From Acidimicrobiia bacterium (GTDB lineage: Bacteria; Actinomycetota; Acidimicrobiia; Acidimicrobiales; Bin134), in assembly GCA_022825005.1 (NCBI GenBank), contig JAJDYU010000091.1:1-43855 (forward strand): 43,855 bases of DNA, read 5' to 3'. Below, piece after piece: positions 34,226-41,508 of this stretch. The position numbers and the translations under genes are program-made. Below the pieces are notes generated by a model, which had not been told where the DNA came from, searched no databases, and saw only the letters and a program-made list of their open reading frames with translations. Every line of letters begins with the position of its first letter. Position 1 is the first letter of the stretch.

Positions 34226-35395
34226 TCAGCTGTCGCGGCGAAGGATGATGGCCGAGGAGTTGCCGGCTACATAACCGGGCTGGCCGGTGGACAGGGCCAC
34301 CTCGGCATCGGGAACTTGGAAGCGCCCAGCCGTTCCTCTCACTTGGCGGACAGCCTCATGCAGGTTATTGAGGCCGTGTACATACCCCTCTGACAAGAAC
34401 CCGCCGTGGGTGTTCACCGGCACCCGCCCTCCGGGGGCGGTTCCCCCCTCGGCGATGAAGGCGGCCGCCTCGCCCTTGGGGGCGAACCCGTAGTCCTCCA
34501 CTTGGACCAGCACCAGATGGGTGAAGGCGTCGTAGAGGGAGGCGTATTGGATGTCGTCGGCGCCGACCCCGGCCATCTCGTAGAGCCGACGGGCCATTTT
34601 CGCCGCGACGGAGGTGGTCCAGTCGGCCTGCACCCGGTTGCTGTGCATCATGTGACCGCCACCCCAGGTCATCCCCGAGATCAGCACCGGCGTCTGGCGC
34701 AGGTCGCGGGCCCGCTCGGCGGTGGTGATCACCACCGCGGCGGCCGCGTCGGTCTCCAGGCAGCAGTCGAACAGCCGGAAGGGCTCCACGATCCAACGGG
34801 AGGCGTAGTAGTCGTCCATGGTCATGGGGGCCCGCATCATGGCCCGCTCGTTGTGGATGGCGTTGGCCCGCTGCTGAACGGCGATGCGCCCCAAGTCCTC
34901 AGAGGTGGTGCCCCAGCGGCTCATGTGGGAGCGGGCGAACATGGCATACCACTGCGGCGGGGTCACCCAGCCGATGGGGTGCTGGTACTGGGTTTCCACG
35001 ATGGCCGGCGGCGGGCGACCAGTGCCGCCCATGCGGTGCTCGGAACGGGCATTGATCGAACGCCACACCACGATGTGGCGGGCATGGCCCAAAGCGGCGG
35101 CGCTGGCCGCGTGGCCCACCACCGAGTGCGATGTGGAGCCGCCGCCAAACTGGTCGCAGTACCAAGACAGGTCGTCCACCCCCAGGCACTGGGCCACGAT
35201 GGAGGCGGTGATGGAGTCCTGCACCTGGTGACAGGCCACCCCGTCGATGTCCTCCCGGCGCAGCCCGGCGTCCTCGATGGCGGCCATGATCGCCCGCAAA
35301 GCCAGCGTGAGGGTGCTCACGCCTGAGTTCTTGGACAGCTCGGTGATGCCGATGCCCGCAATGGCCGCCTTGTCGCGGAAAGGGTGAACGCTCAC
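34226..35395 (-). CDS. Thiolase-like protein without the catalytic cysteine (Ltp2-like aldolase?)
   Basis: 389 residues of the SCP-x/lipid-transfer thiolase family. The usual acylated Cys position reads FGGGSTSHSVVGHAASAAALG, with Ser/Thr and no Cys, while FDCCLETDAAAAVVIT and NTHGGFLSEGYVHGLNNLHEAVRQ are kept. This pattern fits Ltp2-type retro-aldolases, which lack the cysteine and need a DUF35 partner; a DUF35 gene is 1.4 kb away. The GTG start has no ribosome site but has TAGTGT 7 nt upstream. It could otherwise be a thiolase-fold protein of unknown reaction. Confidence 0.82.
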   Translation of the reverse strand: MSVHPFRDKAAIAGIGITELSKNSGVSTLTLALRAIMAAIEDAGLRREDIDGVACHQVQDSITASIVAQCLGVDDLSWYCDQFGGGSTSHSVVGHAASAAALGHARHIVVWRSINARSEHRMGGTGRPPPAIVETQYQHPIGWVTPPQWYAMFARSHMSRWGTTSEDLGRIAVQQRANAIHNERAMMRAPMTMDDYYASRWIVEPFRLFDCCLETDAAAAVVITTAERARDLRQTPVLISGMTWGGGHMMHSNRVQADWTTSVAAKMARRLYEMAGVGADDIQYASLYDAFTHLVLVQVEDYGFAPKGEAAAFIAEGGTAPGGRVPVNTHGGFLSEGYVHGLNNLHEAVRQVRGTAGRFQVPDAEVALSTGQPGYVAGNSSAIILRRDS

Positions 35396-35402
35396 TGTGA
35401 CG

Positions 35403-35408
35403 ACACTA
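35403..35408 (-). promoter_or_regulatory. Putative -10 box for leaderless thiolase-like transcript
   Basis: TAGTGT on the minus strand, 7 nt before the GTG at 35395. Confidence 0.42.
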
Positions 35409-35420
35409 GAGCGCAGCCAC

Positions 35421-35426
35421 TAGGTT
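35421..35426 (+). promoter_or_regulatory. Putative -10 box for leaderless transcript of the 264-residue gene
   Basis: TAGGTT on the plus strand, 7 nt before the GTG at 35434. It is back to back with the box at 35403-35408. Confidence 0.42.
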
Positions 35427-35433
35427 CAGCGGC

Positions 35434-36228
35434 GTGAACGACTATCCCATCCACGTTGGCAGCATGCTCTTCACCCTGGTGGACCCGAATCCGGGCCACG
35501 AGAAGGAGTACAACCGCTGGTACGAGCGAGACCACTTCTACTCCGGGTGCATGATCGGGCCCTGGATGTTCGCCGGATCCCGGTGGGTGGCTCCTCGGGC
35601 GCTCAAGGACATGCGCATCACCGACGGCAGCGGCGAGGTGTCACAGGCCGGCCAGGGTTCGTTCTTGGCGGTGTACTGGGTGCTCGACGGCCACGACGAG
35701 GAGCACTGGGAGTGGGCCAGCGAACAGGTGCACTGGCTGTATTCCAACGACCGGGGGTTCGCCGAGCGCACCCACCGCCACACCATCTTGGCCGACGTCG
35801 GCTGGGCCACCTACCGCGACGACGACCCGGTTCCCCTCGAGCTGGCCCTCGACCACGGCTACGCCGGCATCGGTGTGGTGGCCATGGACCGGGCCGACGG
35901 GGTGAGCGAGGACGAGCTGCACGCATTCCTGCGCGACAAGGCCATGCCCGAGATGATGGCCGGCTCTCCGGTGGCCATCGGCTCCACCTGGAAGCCCCGC
36001 CAGCGCGACGAGATCACCTCCAATTCCCCCATGGACCTGGGTTCGGGCACCGGCACCGAGGCCCGCACGCTCCAGATCTTCTTCTGCGACGAGCAGCCCG
36101 ACGGCTGCTGGGACTCGTTCCAGGGCTATGTGGATGCCGTCAACGGCTCGGGATTGGCCGATGTCTGCTGGGCCGGTCCGTTCTACAAGACCGTTGTGGG
36201 CACCGACACCTACGTCGACCAGCTCTAG
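35434..36228 (+). CDS. Unknown protein, possible two-domain dimeric alpha/beta barrel
   Basis: 264 residues, GTG start without a ribosome site. Two similar-looking halves can be seen: one starting MLFTLVDPNPGHEKEYNRWYERDHF, which resembles the EthD/ABM-type ferredoxin-like fold with its NRWYxxDH motif, and a second from GIGVVAMDRADGVSEDELHAFL. No signal peptide or membrane span. It is rich in Trp and acidic residues. No catalytic motif is recognised. It is divergent from the thiolase-like gene across 38 bp and may serve the same pathway; a monooxygenase or carrier role is possible but not shown. Confidence 0.72.
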   Translation: MNDYPIHVGSMLFTLVDPNPGHEKEYNRWYERDHFYSGCMIGPWMFAGSRWVAPRALKDMRITDGSGEVSQAGQGSFLAVYWVLDGHDEEHWEWASEQVHWLYSNDRGFAERTHRHTILADVGWATYRDDDPVPLELALDHGYAGIGVVAMDRADGVSEDELHAFLRDKAMPEMMAGSPVAIGSTWKPRQRDEITSNSPMDLGSGTGTEARTLQIFFCDEQPDGCWDSFQGYVDAVNGSGLADVCWAGPFYKTVVGTDTYVDQL

Positions 36229-36244
36229 GACTGGTCCCCCAGCC

Positions 36245-37918
36245 CTACTGGTAGGACACGAACGCCGGGTAAGGGGTGAGATCCAGCACTTGCTCGGTTG
36301 TGGCCATGGGCGAGTCCTCGTCGTAAAAGTTCTTCCAGCCCCAATGGAACTGGTCGGCATCAAACTCCCTGGTCAAGACATTCCATGTGTTGTACTTGGA
36401 AGTCAGCGGACCTTGGCCGTCCATTTGGATCAACACCGCCAGCTCGGGTGGAGTTTCAATCTGGTTGCGGTTGGAGATCATGTCCAACCGGAACTGGTGG
36501 ACGATCAGGAGCTTCTGGGGCAGGGCCTCTTCCCGGACGATTCCGGCCAACCACTCCACCACCCGGTTGACCTCCGAGGCATCGACACTGCCGATCTGGC
36601 GCAGGTGGACCTGATCGGGTTTGAGCCGCCACTCAGGATCGAGCGCTAGGCCTACATTGGGCAGGCGAAGGAACTCTTCGTAGTACTTGGCCTGGGTGAG
36701 GAAGTCGGTTCGCCCCGGCTGGAGGTCCAACACCACGTACATGTCGTTGTCCGCCGCGGTCTCGATCCAAGGCCTGATCACGTCTCGGGCGGTTTCTGCC
36801 GAATAATCGCCATCGCTGCCGGCTGATGCCGAGGCAATGGTGGCGATGATCTCAAAGGTGGGCAACACCACCGAACCGTCGGCGTCGTAGCCCTCGACAA
36901 TGGACTGGAGGCGCACCACTCCCTCCTCGGCGCTCTGCTCCCCCAACGCGCCGAGGGCCGAACCTGTTGGATGGCCGTACATGGCCACCAGGCGGCGGTC
37001 AAAACCCGCGTCGAACATGAGCAGGCCGCCGCCGGGGATTTCGTCGCCCCGGCGGACGACGGCCAGCTGCCAGGCCAGGTCATCGCCGAAGTCCGAGAAC
37101 GCCTCCACCTGGGCAGCCTCGTGGATCGTCATCCTGGTCTCGGAGGGGTAGGCCCGCAGATCGCCGTTCACCACGATCACACTGGCCCCGATGGGACGGC
37201 CGAGGGCGGCCAGCGTCGCAACTGGACCGCGGCCGTCCACCAGCCACACCCGGCTATCGATCCCACCCTGGGAGACGTAGGTCGCTTGTTCATCTACCGG
37301 CACCAGAAGGAAGTGGAATTCGGCCAGAGATGTCTCAAGGACCTGCTCCTCGAACCCAGCCGCCACAACGAGTTGCGGTGCCAGGCGCCGCAGCTCATTC
37401 ATCAATGTGGGGTCGAACCACGATTCCACCAGCAGCAGAGGGCCTTGGATCCCGCGCGACGCCAACGTGGAGATCGCCGCGTGATCCCTAGCCAGCGCGA
37501 TGCCCACCTCGTGGGCGCACTCGTAGGCAGCCTGCGAAATCTCGACGCTGGCCGGGGCTAACTCAGTGGTGGACAAGCGGAAATCATCGGAAGCCTGAGG
37601 CGAGCACTCGCGATCGTCCCAGATGGGCTCAGGGTCCGGGGTGGGCTCAGGGTCCGGGGTGGGCTCAGGAGCCGGGGTGGGCTCAGGGGCGGGGGTGGGC
37701 TCAGGAGACGCCGTCGGCTCGGGGACCTCAGAGGGCTCAGGAGCCTCTGGCGTGGGGACAACTGCGGTGGGGGTTGCGGCGGGTGCAGGGCTCGACGCGG
37801 GAAGAGCGGAAGTTTCGGCTGCGCTGATCGGCTGAGAATCCGATTGGTTTGTAGAGCGGTCAGAGCAGGAAGTCACCAACAGCAAGACTGCTATGAGAAC
37901 AACAAACCGACCGGCCAA
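36245..37918 (-). CDS. Lipoprotein with Pro/Glu repeat and GH-like C-terminus
   Basis: 557 residues from a TTG start at 37918 with GGGAG 7 nt upstream. The lipoprotein signal ends in LVTSC (Cys18). A Pro/Glu/Thr-rich linker made of PEPTP-type repeats follows, then a middle domain that resembles a cell-wall-binding-repeat-like fold (GASVIVVNGDLRAYPSETR), then a C-terminal part that looks like a TIM-barrel glycoside hydrolase (VVLDLQPGRTDFL, LALDPEWRL, LLIVHQF). It is probably an exported, membrane-tethered surface enzyme or binding protein. I do not recognise a named family. Confidence 0.72.
   Translation of the reverse strand: MAGRFVVLIAVLLLVTSCSDRSTNQSDSQPISAAETSALPASSPAPAATPTAVVPTPEAPEPSEVPEPTASPEPTPAPEPTPAPEPTPDPEPTPDPEPIWDDRECSPQASDDFRLSTTELAPASVEISQAAYECAHEVGIALARDHAAISTLASRGIQGPLLLVESWFDPTLMNELRRLAPQLVVAAGFEEQVLETSLAEFHFLLVPVDEQATYVSQGGIDSRVWLVDGRGPVATLAALGRPIGASVIVVNGDLRAYPSETRMTIHEAAQVEAFSDFGDDLAWQLAVVRRGDEIPGGGLLMFDAGFDRRLVAMYGHPTGSALGALGEQSAEEGVVRLQSIVEGYDADGSVVLPTFEIIATIASASAGSDGDYSAETARDVIRPWIETAADNDMYVVLDLQPGRTDFLTQAKYYEEFLRLPNVGLALDPEWRLKPDQVHLRQIGSVDASEVNRVVEWLAGIVREEALPQKLLIVHQFRLDMISNRNQIETPPELAVLIQMDGQGPLTSKYNTWNVLTREFDADQFHWGWKNFYDEDSPMATTEQVLDLTPYPAFVSYQ
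37625..37714 (-). repeat. 18-bp tandem repeat coding for PEPTP linker
   Basis: About five copies of an 18-bp unit, the first two identical and later ones drifting, inside the lipoprotein gene. Each copy encodes a six-residue PEPTPx unit. Slippage could change linker length between strains. Confidence 0.85.
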
Positions 37919-37986
37919 TTTACAACTCCCGATCGGAGGCTAGCCCGACCGCGACCCACTTTTATGTCACTCTCTGACCTGGGCTT

Positions 37987-38631
37987 TTACCCTTGTTCAG
38001 CCCACCAGGCGTCAAGCCGTGCCTCGGTGGCAGGACGGTCCAACTCAGGCTCAGCCCGCTTCAGCTCCAATAGGAACTTGAGCGCCGCGCCCACCTCGGG
38101 GCCGGGGCCGATGCCATAGCGCTCCATAACCTCGTTGCCGTCGATCAGCGGGCGTTCGGCCGCCCGGCGCTCCTCCTCGGCCAGTCGGGCGATTCGGGCC
38201 TCCAAATCGTCCACGTGGTGCTGGAGGTCGGCGGCCTTCTGGCGATTCCGGGTGGTGCAGTCTGCCCTCACCAACTCGTTGAGGTAGCCCAGCAAGGGTC
38301 CAGCCTCCCGGGCGTAGCGGCGCACGGCGGCGTCGCTCCAGCCGTCGGCGTACCCCTTGAACCGGCCCGACAGCCGCACCAGCTCACTCACGTCGTCCAC
38401 CACCTCTTCGGGATATCCGAGTTCGGAGAGCCGTTTGCGGGTCATGCGGGCCCCCACCGCTTCGTGGTGGTAGAAGGTGACCGTTCCCCGTTCATAGGAG
38501 CGGGTGCGGGGCTTGCCCACATCGTGGAACAGCGTGGCCAGCCGCAGCACCAGATCAGCGCGGGTCTTGGCCACCACCGCGATGGTGTGGGCCAGCACGT
38601 CTTTGTGGCGGTGGATCGGGTCTTGCTCCAA
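37987..38631 (-). CDS. HD-domain C-terminal half of a CCA-adding enzyme (truncated)
   Basis: 214 residues from the TTG at 38631. The sequence matches the body and HD domain of actinobacterial CCA tRNA nucleotidyltransferase (HRHKDVLAHTIAVV, LFHDVGKPRTRSYERGTVTFYHHEAVG, VRADCTTRNRQKAADL). The nucleotidyltransferase domain is absent and cannot be upstream, because rpmG lies there. The frame continues upstream to about 38766 (45 more residues that also look like the family) but has no ATG, GTG or TTG in that stretch. A strong AAGGAGGAG lies at the end of rpmG, so the true start may be nearer there and use a rare codon. It may act as an HD-only phosphohydrolase. Confidence 0.72.
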   Translation of the reverse strand: MEQDPIHRHKDVLAHTIAVVAKTRADLVLRLATLFHDVGKPRTRSYERGTVTFYHHEAVGARMTRKRLSELGYPEEVVDDVSELVRLSGRFKGYADGWSDAAVRRYAREAGPLLGYLNELVRADCTTRNRQKAADLQHHVDDLEARIARLAEEERRAAERPLIDGNEVMERYGIGPGPEVGAALKFLLELKRAEPELDRPATEARLDAWWAEQG

Positions 38632-38762
38632 GCGGAGCGCGGGAAGTTCGGGGACGATCTCGTCGGCGAGGCCGGAATCAACCAGGTGCCACAGCGGCGG
38701 GGCAGGGTCTTCGGCCAGCAGTGCGGCCGTCAGGAGTTCCCTGCGCTCGTCGACGTTGGTGG

Positions 38763-38924
38763 CTACCGCTCCTCCTTGAACACGACATGCTTGCGGGCCA
38801 CCGGGTCGTACTTCTTAAGTTCGATCCGCTCCCGGTCGTTGATGCGGTTCTTGGTGGTCACATAGGTGTAGCCGGTTCCCGCAGTGGACTTGAGCTTGAT
38901 GATGGGGCGCTTGTCACTAGCCAT
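38763..38924 (-). CDS. rpmG: Ribosomal protein bL33
   Basis: 53 residues, [21 protein letters not shown] to FKEER. It is the cysteine-free (C-minus, zinc-independent) form of L33, since the usual CxxC pairs are replaced by TKNRIND. It too short for many ORF finders but the match is complete from start to stop. It lies just upstream of the HD-domain gene and downstream of rpmB; L33 and L28 are frequent neighbours in bacteria. Confidence 0.96.
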   Translation of the reverse strand: MASDKRPIIKLKSTAGTGYTYVTTKNRINDRERIELKKYDPVARKHVVFKEER

Positions 38925-38986
38925 GGCAATCAGACTCTTTCCGGATTCGACTGTGGCAATTGGCCGCTCTTTTGGATAGCCATGGC

Positions 38987-39223
38987 TCAGAACTTCTCCC
39001 CGCGCTGGCGCATCTGGGCCACCACTTTGTCGATGCCGTGCTTGTTGATCGTCTTGAGGCCTTTAGCCGACACGTTGAGGGTGATCCACCGCTTCTCCGA
39101 TGGCACCCAGAACCGGTGCTTGTGGACGTTCGGGTTCCACCGGCGCCGCGTCTTGCGGTGCGAGTGGGACACGTTATTGCCGAACGACGGGCGACGACCG
39201 GTCACCTGGCAGACCTTGGACAT
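38987..39223 (-). CDS. rpmB: Ribosomal protein bL28
   Basis: 78 residues, [22 protein letters not shown] to MRQRGEKF, a full-length bL28. One Cys remains near the start (VCQVTG) but the zinc-binding partner cysteines are absent. The ATG at 39223 is chosen over the longer frame to 39295 because it begins the family sequence and has TAACAT 8 nt upstream. No ribosome site is seen, which fits a leaderless or nearly leaderless message. Confidence 0.96.
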   Translation of the reverse strand: MSKVCQVTGRRPSFGNNVSHSHRKTRRRWNPNVHKHRFWVPSEKRWITLNVSAKGLKTINKHGIDKVVAQMRQRGEKF

Positions 39224-39231
39224 AGGGAACC

Positions 39232-39237
39232 ATGTTA
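39232..39237 (-). promoter_or_regulatory. Putative -10 box for rpmB
   Basis: TAACAT on the minus strand, 8 nt before the ATG at 39223. Confidence 0.38.
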
Positions 39238-39317
39238 CCGGCCCCGCTACCGCCACCGGCAAGCGGATAGGCGCAGTCGCGCCCAATCTCGACAACGATC
39301 TCTGGAGTCGGTCGGGA

Positions 39318-39323
39318 TAGGGT
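39318..39323 (+). promoter_or_regulatory. Putative -10 box for leaderless LLM transcript
   Basis: TAGGGT on the plus strand, 7 nt before the ATG at 39331; the gap between has no ribosome site. Confidence 0.45.
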
Positions 39324-39330
39324 CGCCGCC

Positions 39331-40353
39331 ATGAAACTCGGACTGGTCTGGGGATATTGGAGCCGCGGGATGCCCGAGGGCTTCGTGCCGCTCACCCAAG
39401 AGGCAGAGCGGCTCGGCTTCGACTCGGTGTGGACCGCAGAGTCGTGGGGCTCCGATGCCTTTTCGCCGCTGGTGTGGCTGGCGGCTCACACCGAACGCAT
39501 CCGCCTGGGCACCGGCATCGTCCAACTCGCCGCCCGCACCCCCACCGCCACCGCCATGCACGCCGTGACCGCCGACCACCTCTCCAACCAGCGGCTCATC
39601 CTGGGGTTGGGCGTGTCCGGCCCCCAAGTGGTGGAGGGGTGGTACGGCCAGCCCGGCAACCGCCCGCTGGCCCGCACCCGGGAATACGTGGAGATCTTGC
39701 GGCGGGTGTTCGCCCGGGACGACTACCTCACCTTCGAGGGCGACTACTACAACCACCCCTACAGGGGGGAAGGCGACACCGGCCTGGGCAAGCCGCTCAA
39801 GATCATGACCCATCCCCCCCGGGCCGACATCCCCATCTTCATCGGCGCCGAGGGCCCCAAGAACATCGCCCAGACGGTAGAGATCGCCGATGGCTGGCTG
39901 CCGCTGTACTACTCCCCCTTCCGCCCCGAGGTGTACGCCGAGTCGATTGCCGGGCGTTCCGACGACTTCGAGATCACCGTCCACACCACCATCAAGGTCA
40001 CCGGAGACTCCGACGAAGAGTTGGCCGAGGCGCTGTTCCCCACCAAGGCCTCGCTGGGCTTCTACATCGGGGGGATGGGGGCCAAGGGCCAGAACTACCA
40101 CACCAAGCTCATGGCCCGAATGGGCTTCGAAGAAGAGGCCTTCCATGTCCAAGACCTGTTCTTCGAGGGCCGGCGGGAGGAGGCCATCGCCGCGGTGCCC
40201 GATCAGTTCGCCGATGAGATCTCCCTGGTGGGTTCTCCGGAGCGGATACGCGACCGGCTGGCCGCCTGGAAGGAGAGCCCGATCACCGGCATCAACGTCG
40301 GCGCTCGAAGCGCCGAGGAACTGCGCACAATCGCCCAGGTCATCCTCGGCTAG
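39331..40353 (+). CDS. LLM-class F420-dependent oxidoreductase
   Basis: 340 residues of the luciferase-like monooxygenase fold. Family marks are [13 protein letters not shown] at the start, [34 protein letters not shown] and the conserved [18 protein letters not shown]. Such proteins use F420 (or FMN) to oxidise or reduce small organics. The ATG has no ribosome site but has a TAGGGT box 7 nt upstream. It ends 23 bp before the selenoprotein candidate, in the same direction, so joint expression is possible. Confidence 0.9.
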   Translation: MKLGLVWGYWSRGMPEGFVPLTQEAERLGFDSVWTAESWGSDAFSPLVWLAAHTERIRLGTGIVQLAARTPTATAMHAVTADHLSNQRLILGLGVSGPQVVEGWYGQPGNRPLARTREYVEILRRVFARDDYLTFEGDYYNHPYRGEGDTGLGKPLKIMTHPPRADIPIFIGAEGPKNIAQTVEIADGWLPLYYSPFRPEVYAESIAGRSDDFEITVHTTIKVTGDSDEELAEALFPTKASLGFYIGGMGAKGQNYHTKLMARMGFEEEAFHVQDLFFEGRREEAIAAVPDQFADEISLVGSPERIRDRLAAWKESPITGINVGARSAEELRTIAQVILG

Positions 40354-40364
40354 CCCAAGCCTGG

Positions 40365-40370
40365 AATAAT
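40365..40370 (+). promoter_or_regulatory. Putative -10 box before the selenoprotein gene
   Basis: AATAAT, five of six matches to TATAAT, lies 6 nt before the ATG at 40377, the same spacing as other leaderless starts in the window. Confidence 0.4.
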
Positions 40371-40376
40371 GACCCC

Positions 40377-41018
40377 ATGACTGAGCCAATCACCTTCTAC
40401 TTCGACCCGCTTTGACCATGGTGCTGGCAGACAGCCCGTTGGGTTCGTCAGATCGAAGACGCCGGTGAGGTGAGCGTGACCTGGGGTTTGTTCTCGTTGG
40501 CCATCGTCAACTTCGACAAGCCCATGGACGAGTTCGACCCCGATCGAGGGGTGGGGGTGCGCTCGCTGCGTACCGCGGTGAAGGCCCGCGAGGTGGGCGG
40601 CAACGACGGTATCGGTGCCTACTACCAGGCCATCGGCCACCGGGCGTTCGACTTGGTGGAGTCGGTGGACGAACTCGACACCATCAAGGCCGCCGCGGTG
40701 GACGCAGGCTTCGACGCCAGCCTGGTGGACGATGCCCTGGCCGACGACAGCACCTGGGAGACCCTGAAGTCCGAGCACACCATCTTGTGCGATGAGACCC
40801 GCAGCTTCGGCGTGCCCACCATCCGGTTAGAAGGCGGCCAAGGCCCGGCCCTGTTCGGCCCAGTGATCAGCAACCCGGCCGAGACAACCGAGGAGGCCGT
40901 GGAGCTGTGGCGCCATGTGCGGTGGCTGACCGCCTACGACAATTTCGCCGAGCTCAAGCGCGACCGCCTGCCGCCCGATCTGGAGGCCTACAAGCGAAGG
41001 TATGGCAACGGCGGCTGA
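40377..41018 (+). CDS. Sec-containing Rv2466c-like (mycothiol-dependent nitroreductase/DsbA family) oxidoreductase
   Basis: 213 residues if the in-frame TGA at 40413-40415 (codon 13) is read as selenocysteine. The frame starts MTEPITFYFDPL, then TGA, then PWCWQTARWVRQ, so the motif is Sec13-Pro-Trp-Cys16. The mycobacterial homologue Rv2466c has FDPLCPWCW at this place, and its first Cys is the nucleophile. The later FGPVISNPAE and ELWRHVRWLTAYDNFAELKRDR also match that family, on both sides of the TGA. A hairpin right behind the TGA fits a bacterial SECIS. No other interruption occurs. If TGA were a stop, only 12 residues would be made. A sequencing error turning TGC or TGT into TGA cannot be excluded. 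The last 17 bp overlap the next gene. Cytoplasmic, no signal peptide. Confidence 0.8.
40430..40449 (+). promoter_or_regulatory. Candidate bacterial SECIS hairpin
   Basis: Eight base pairs: 40430-40432 with 40447-40449, one bulged C at 40446, then 40433-40437 with 40441-40445 (one G-U pair), closed by the loop GUU at 40438-40440. The loop starts 22 nt after the TGA. In E. coli fdhF the loop lies 18 nt after UGA and also has a G and a U. The pairing was found by eye; no folding energy was calculated. Confidence 0.65.
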
Positions 41019-41508
41019 CGCTGTCGCCGAATCGACTGGCCCTCAAGCCGGGCCGAATCGGCCCCTGTGGCGACTGCGGGGCGCCCGGTGGTTCGCCGCC
41101 GCGGTGGTGGTCGCCCAACTCGCGCTGGTGGCCAACGGCTACCGGGATGCGCACAACTACTTCGCCTTCCAGCCGTTCAATGAGTCGAGCACCTACGCGG
41201 TGGAGCTGGCGCGGGTGCTGGACGACGGCCAGCGAGTTGCGGTGCCCAACGGCCGCTGGGAGGGCTACGACTGGAACGAGCTGATCGATTGGGGGCCGCT
41301 GCGGTCCCCGTGGCGCCAGCGCCACGCCTTCTCCGGGGTGGACGCGGTGGTGGACTTTTTGGATCACGCCCTGGACTGGATGGCCGACAACACCCCCGGT
41401 GACACCGAAACCCGCTACTGGGAGGCCACCGTCACCTACTACCGCAACGCCCGCGGCCCCCATGTCACGGTGATCCGCAGCCACGACCGAGAGTTGGGCG
41501 GCCCGTGA
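41002..41508 (+). CDS. Membrane-anchored protein, partner of HTTM protein (unknown function)
   Basis: 168 residues. One membrane span near the N-terminus (WFAAAVVVAQLALVANGYRD) is followed by a soluble domain with an aromatic-rich stretch (YRDAHNYFAFQPFNESSTYAVEL) and a later ATVTYYRNARGPHVTV. Small one-span proteins of this type often precede HTTM genes in actinobacteria. The ATG at 41002 lies inside the end of the selenoprotein gene, and its stop overlaps the HTTM start (GTGA, 41505-41508), so all three are probably translated together. Confidence 0.78.
   Translation: MATAADAVAESTGPQAGPNRPLWRLRGARWFAAAVVVAQLALVANGYRDAHNYFAFQPFNESSTYAVELARVLDDGQRVAVPNGRWEGYDWNELIDWGPLRSPWRQRHAFSGVDAVVDFLDHALDWMADNTPGDTETRYWEATVTYYRNARGPHVTVIRSHDRELGGP

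Noticed and set aside
34213..34244. Possible terminator between MFS and thiolase-like genes
   Set aside because: Only a 7-bp inverted repeat with an 18-nt loop, part of it inside coding sequence, and no T-tract.
39247..40389. Minus-strand open frame of 380 residues
   Set aside because: Antisense shadow of the LLM oxidoreductase, whose family match on the plus strand is clear.
40470..41018. Treating the post-TGA part as a separate 182-residue gene with a GTG or other internal start
   Set aside because: It would cut off the thioredoxin-fold first strand and the active-site motif, both of which are present in frame before it.
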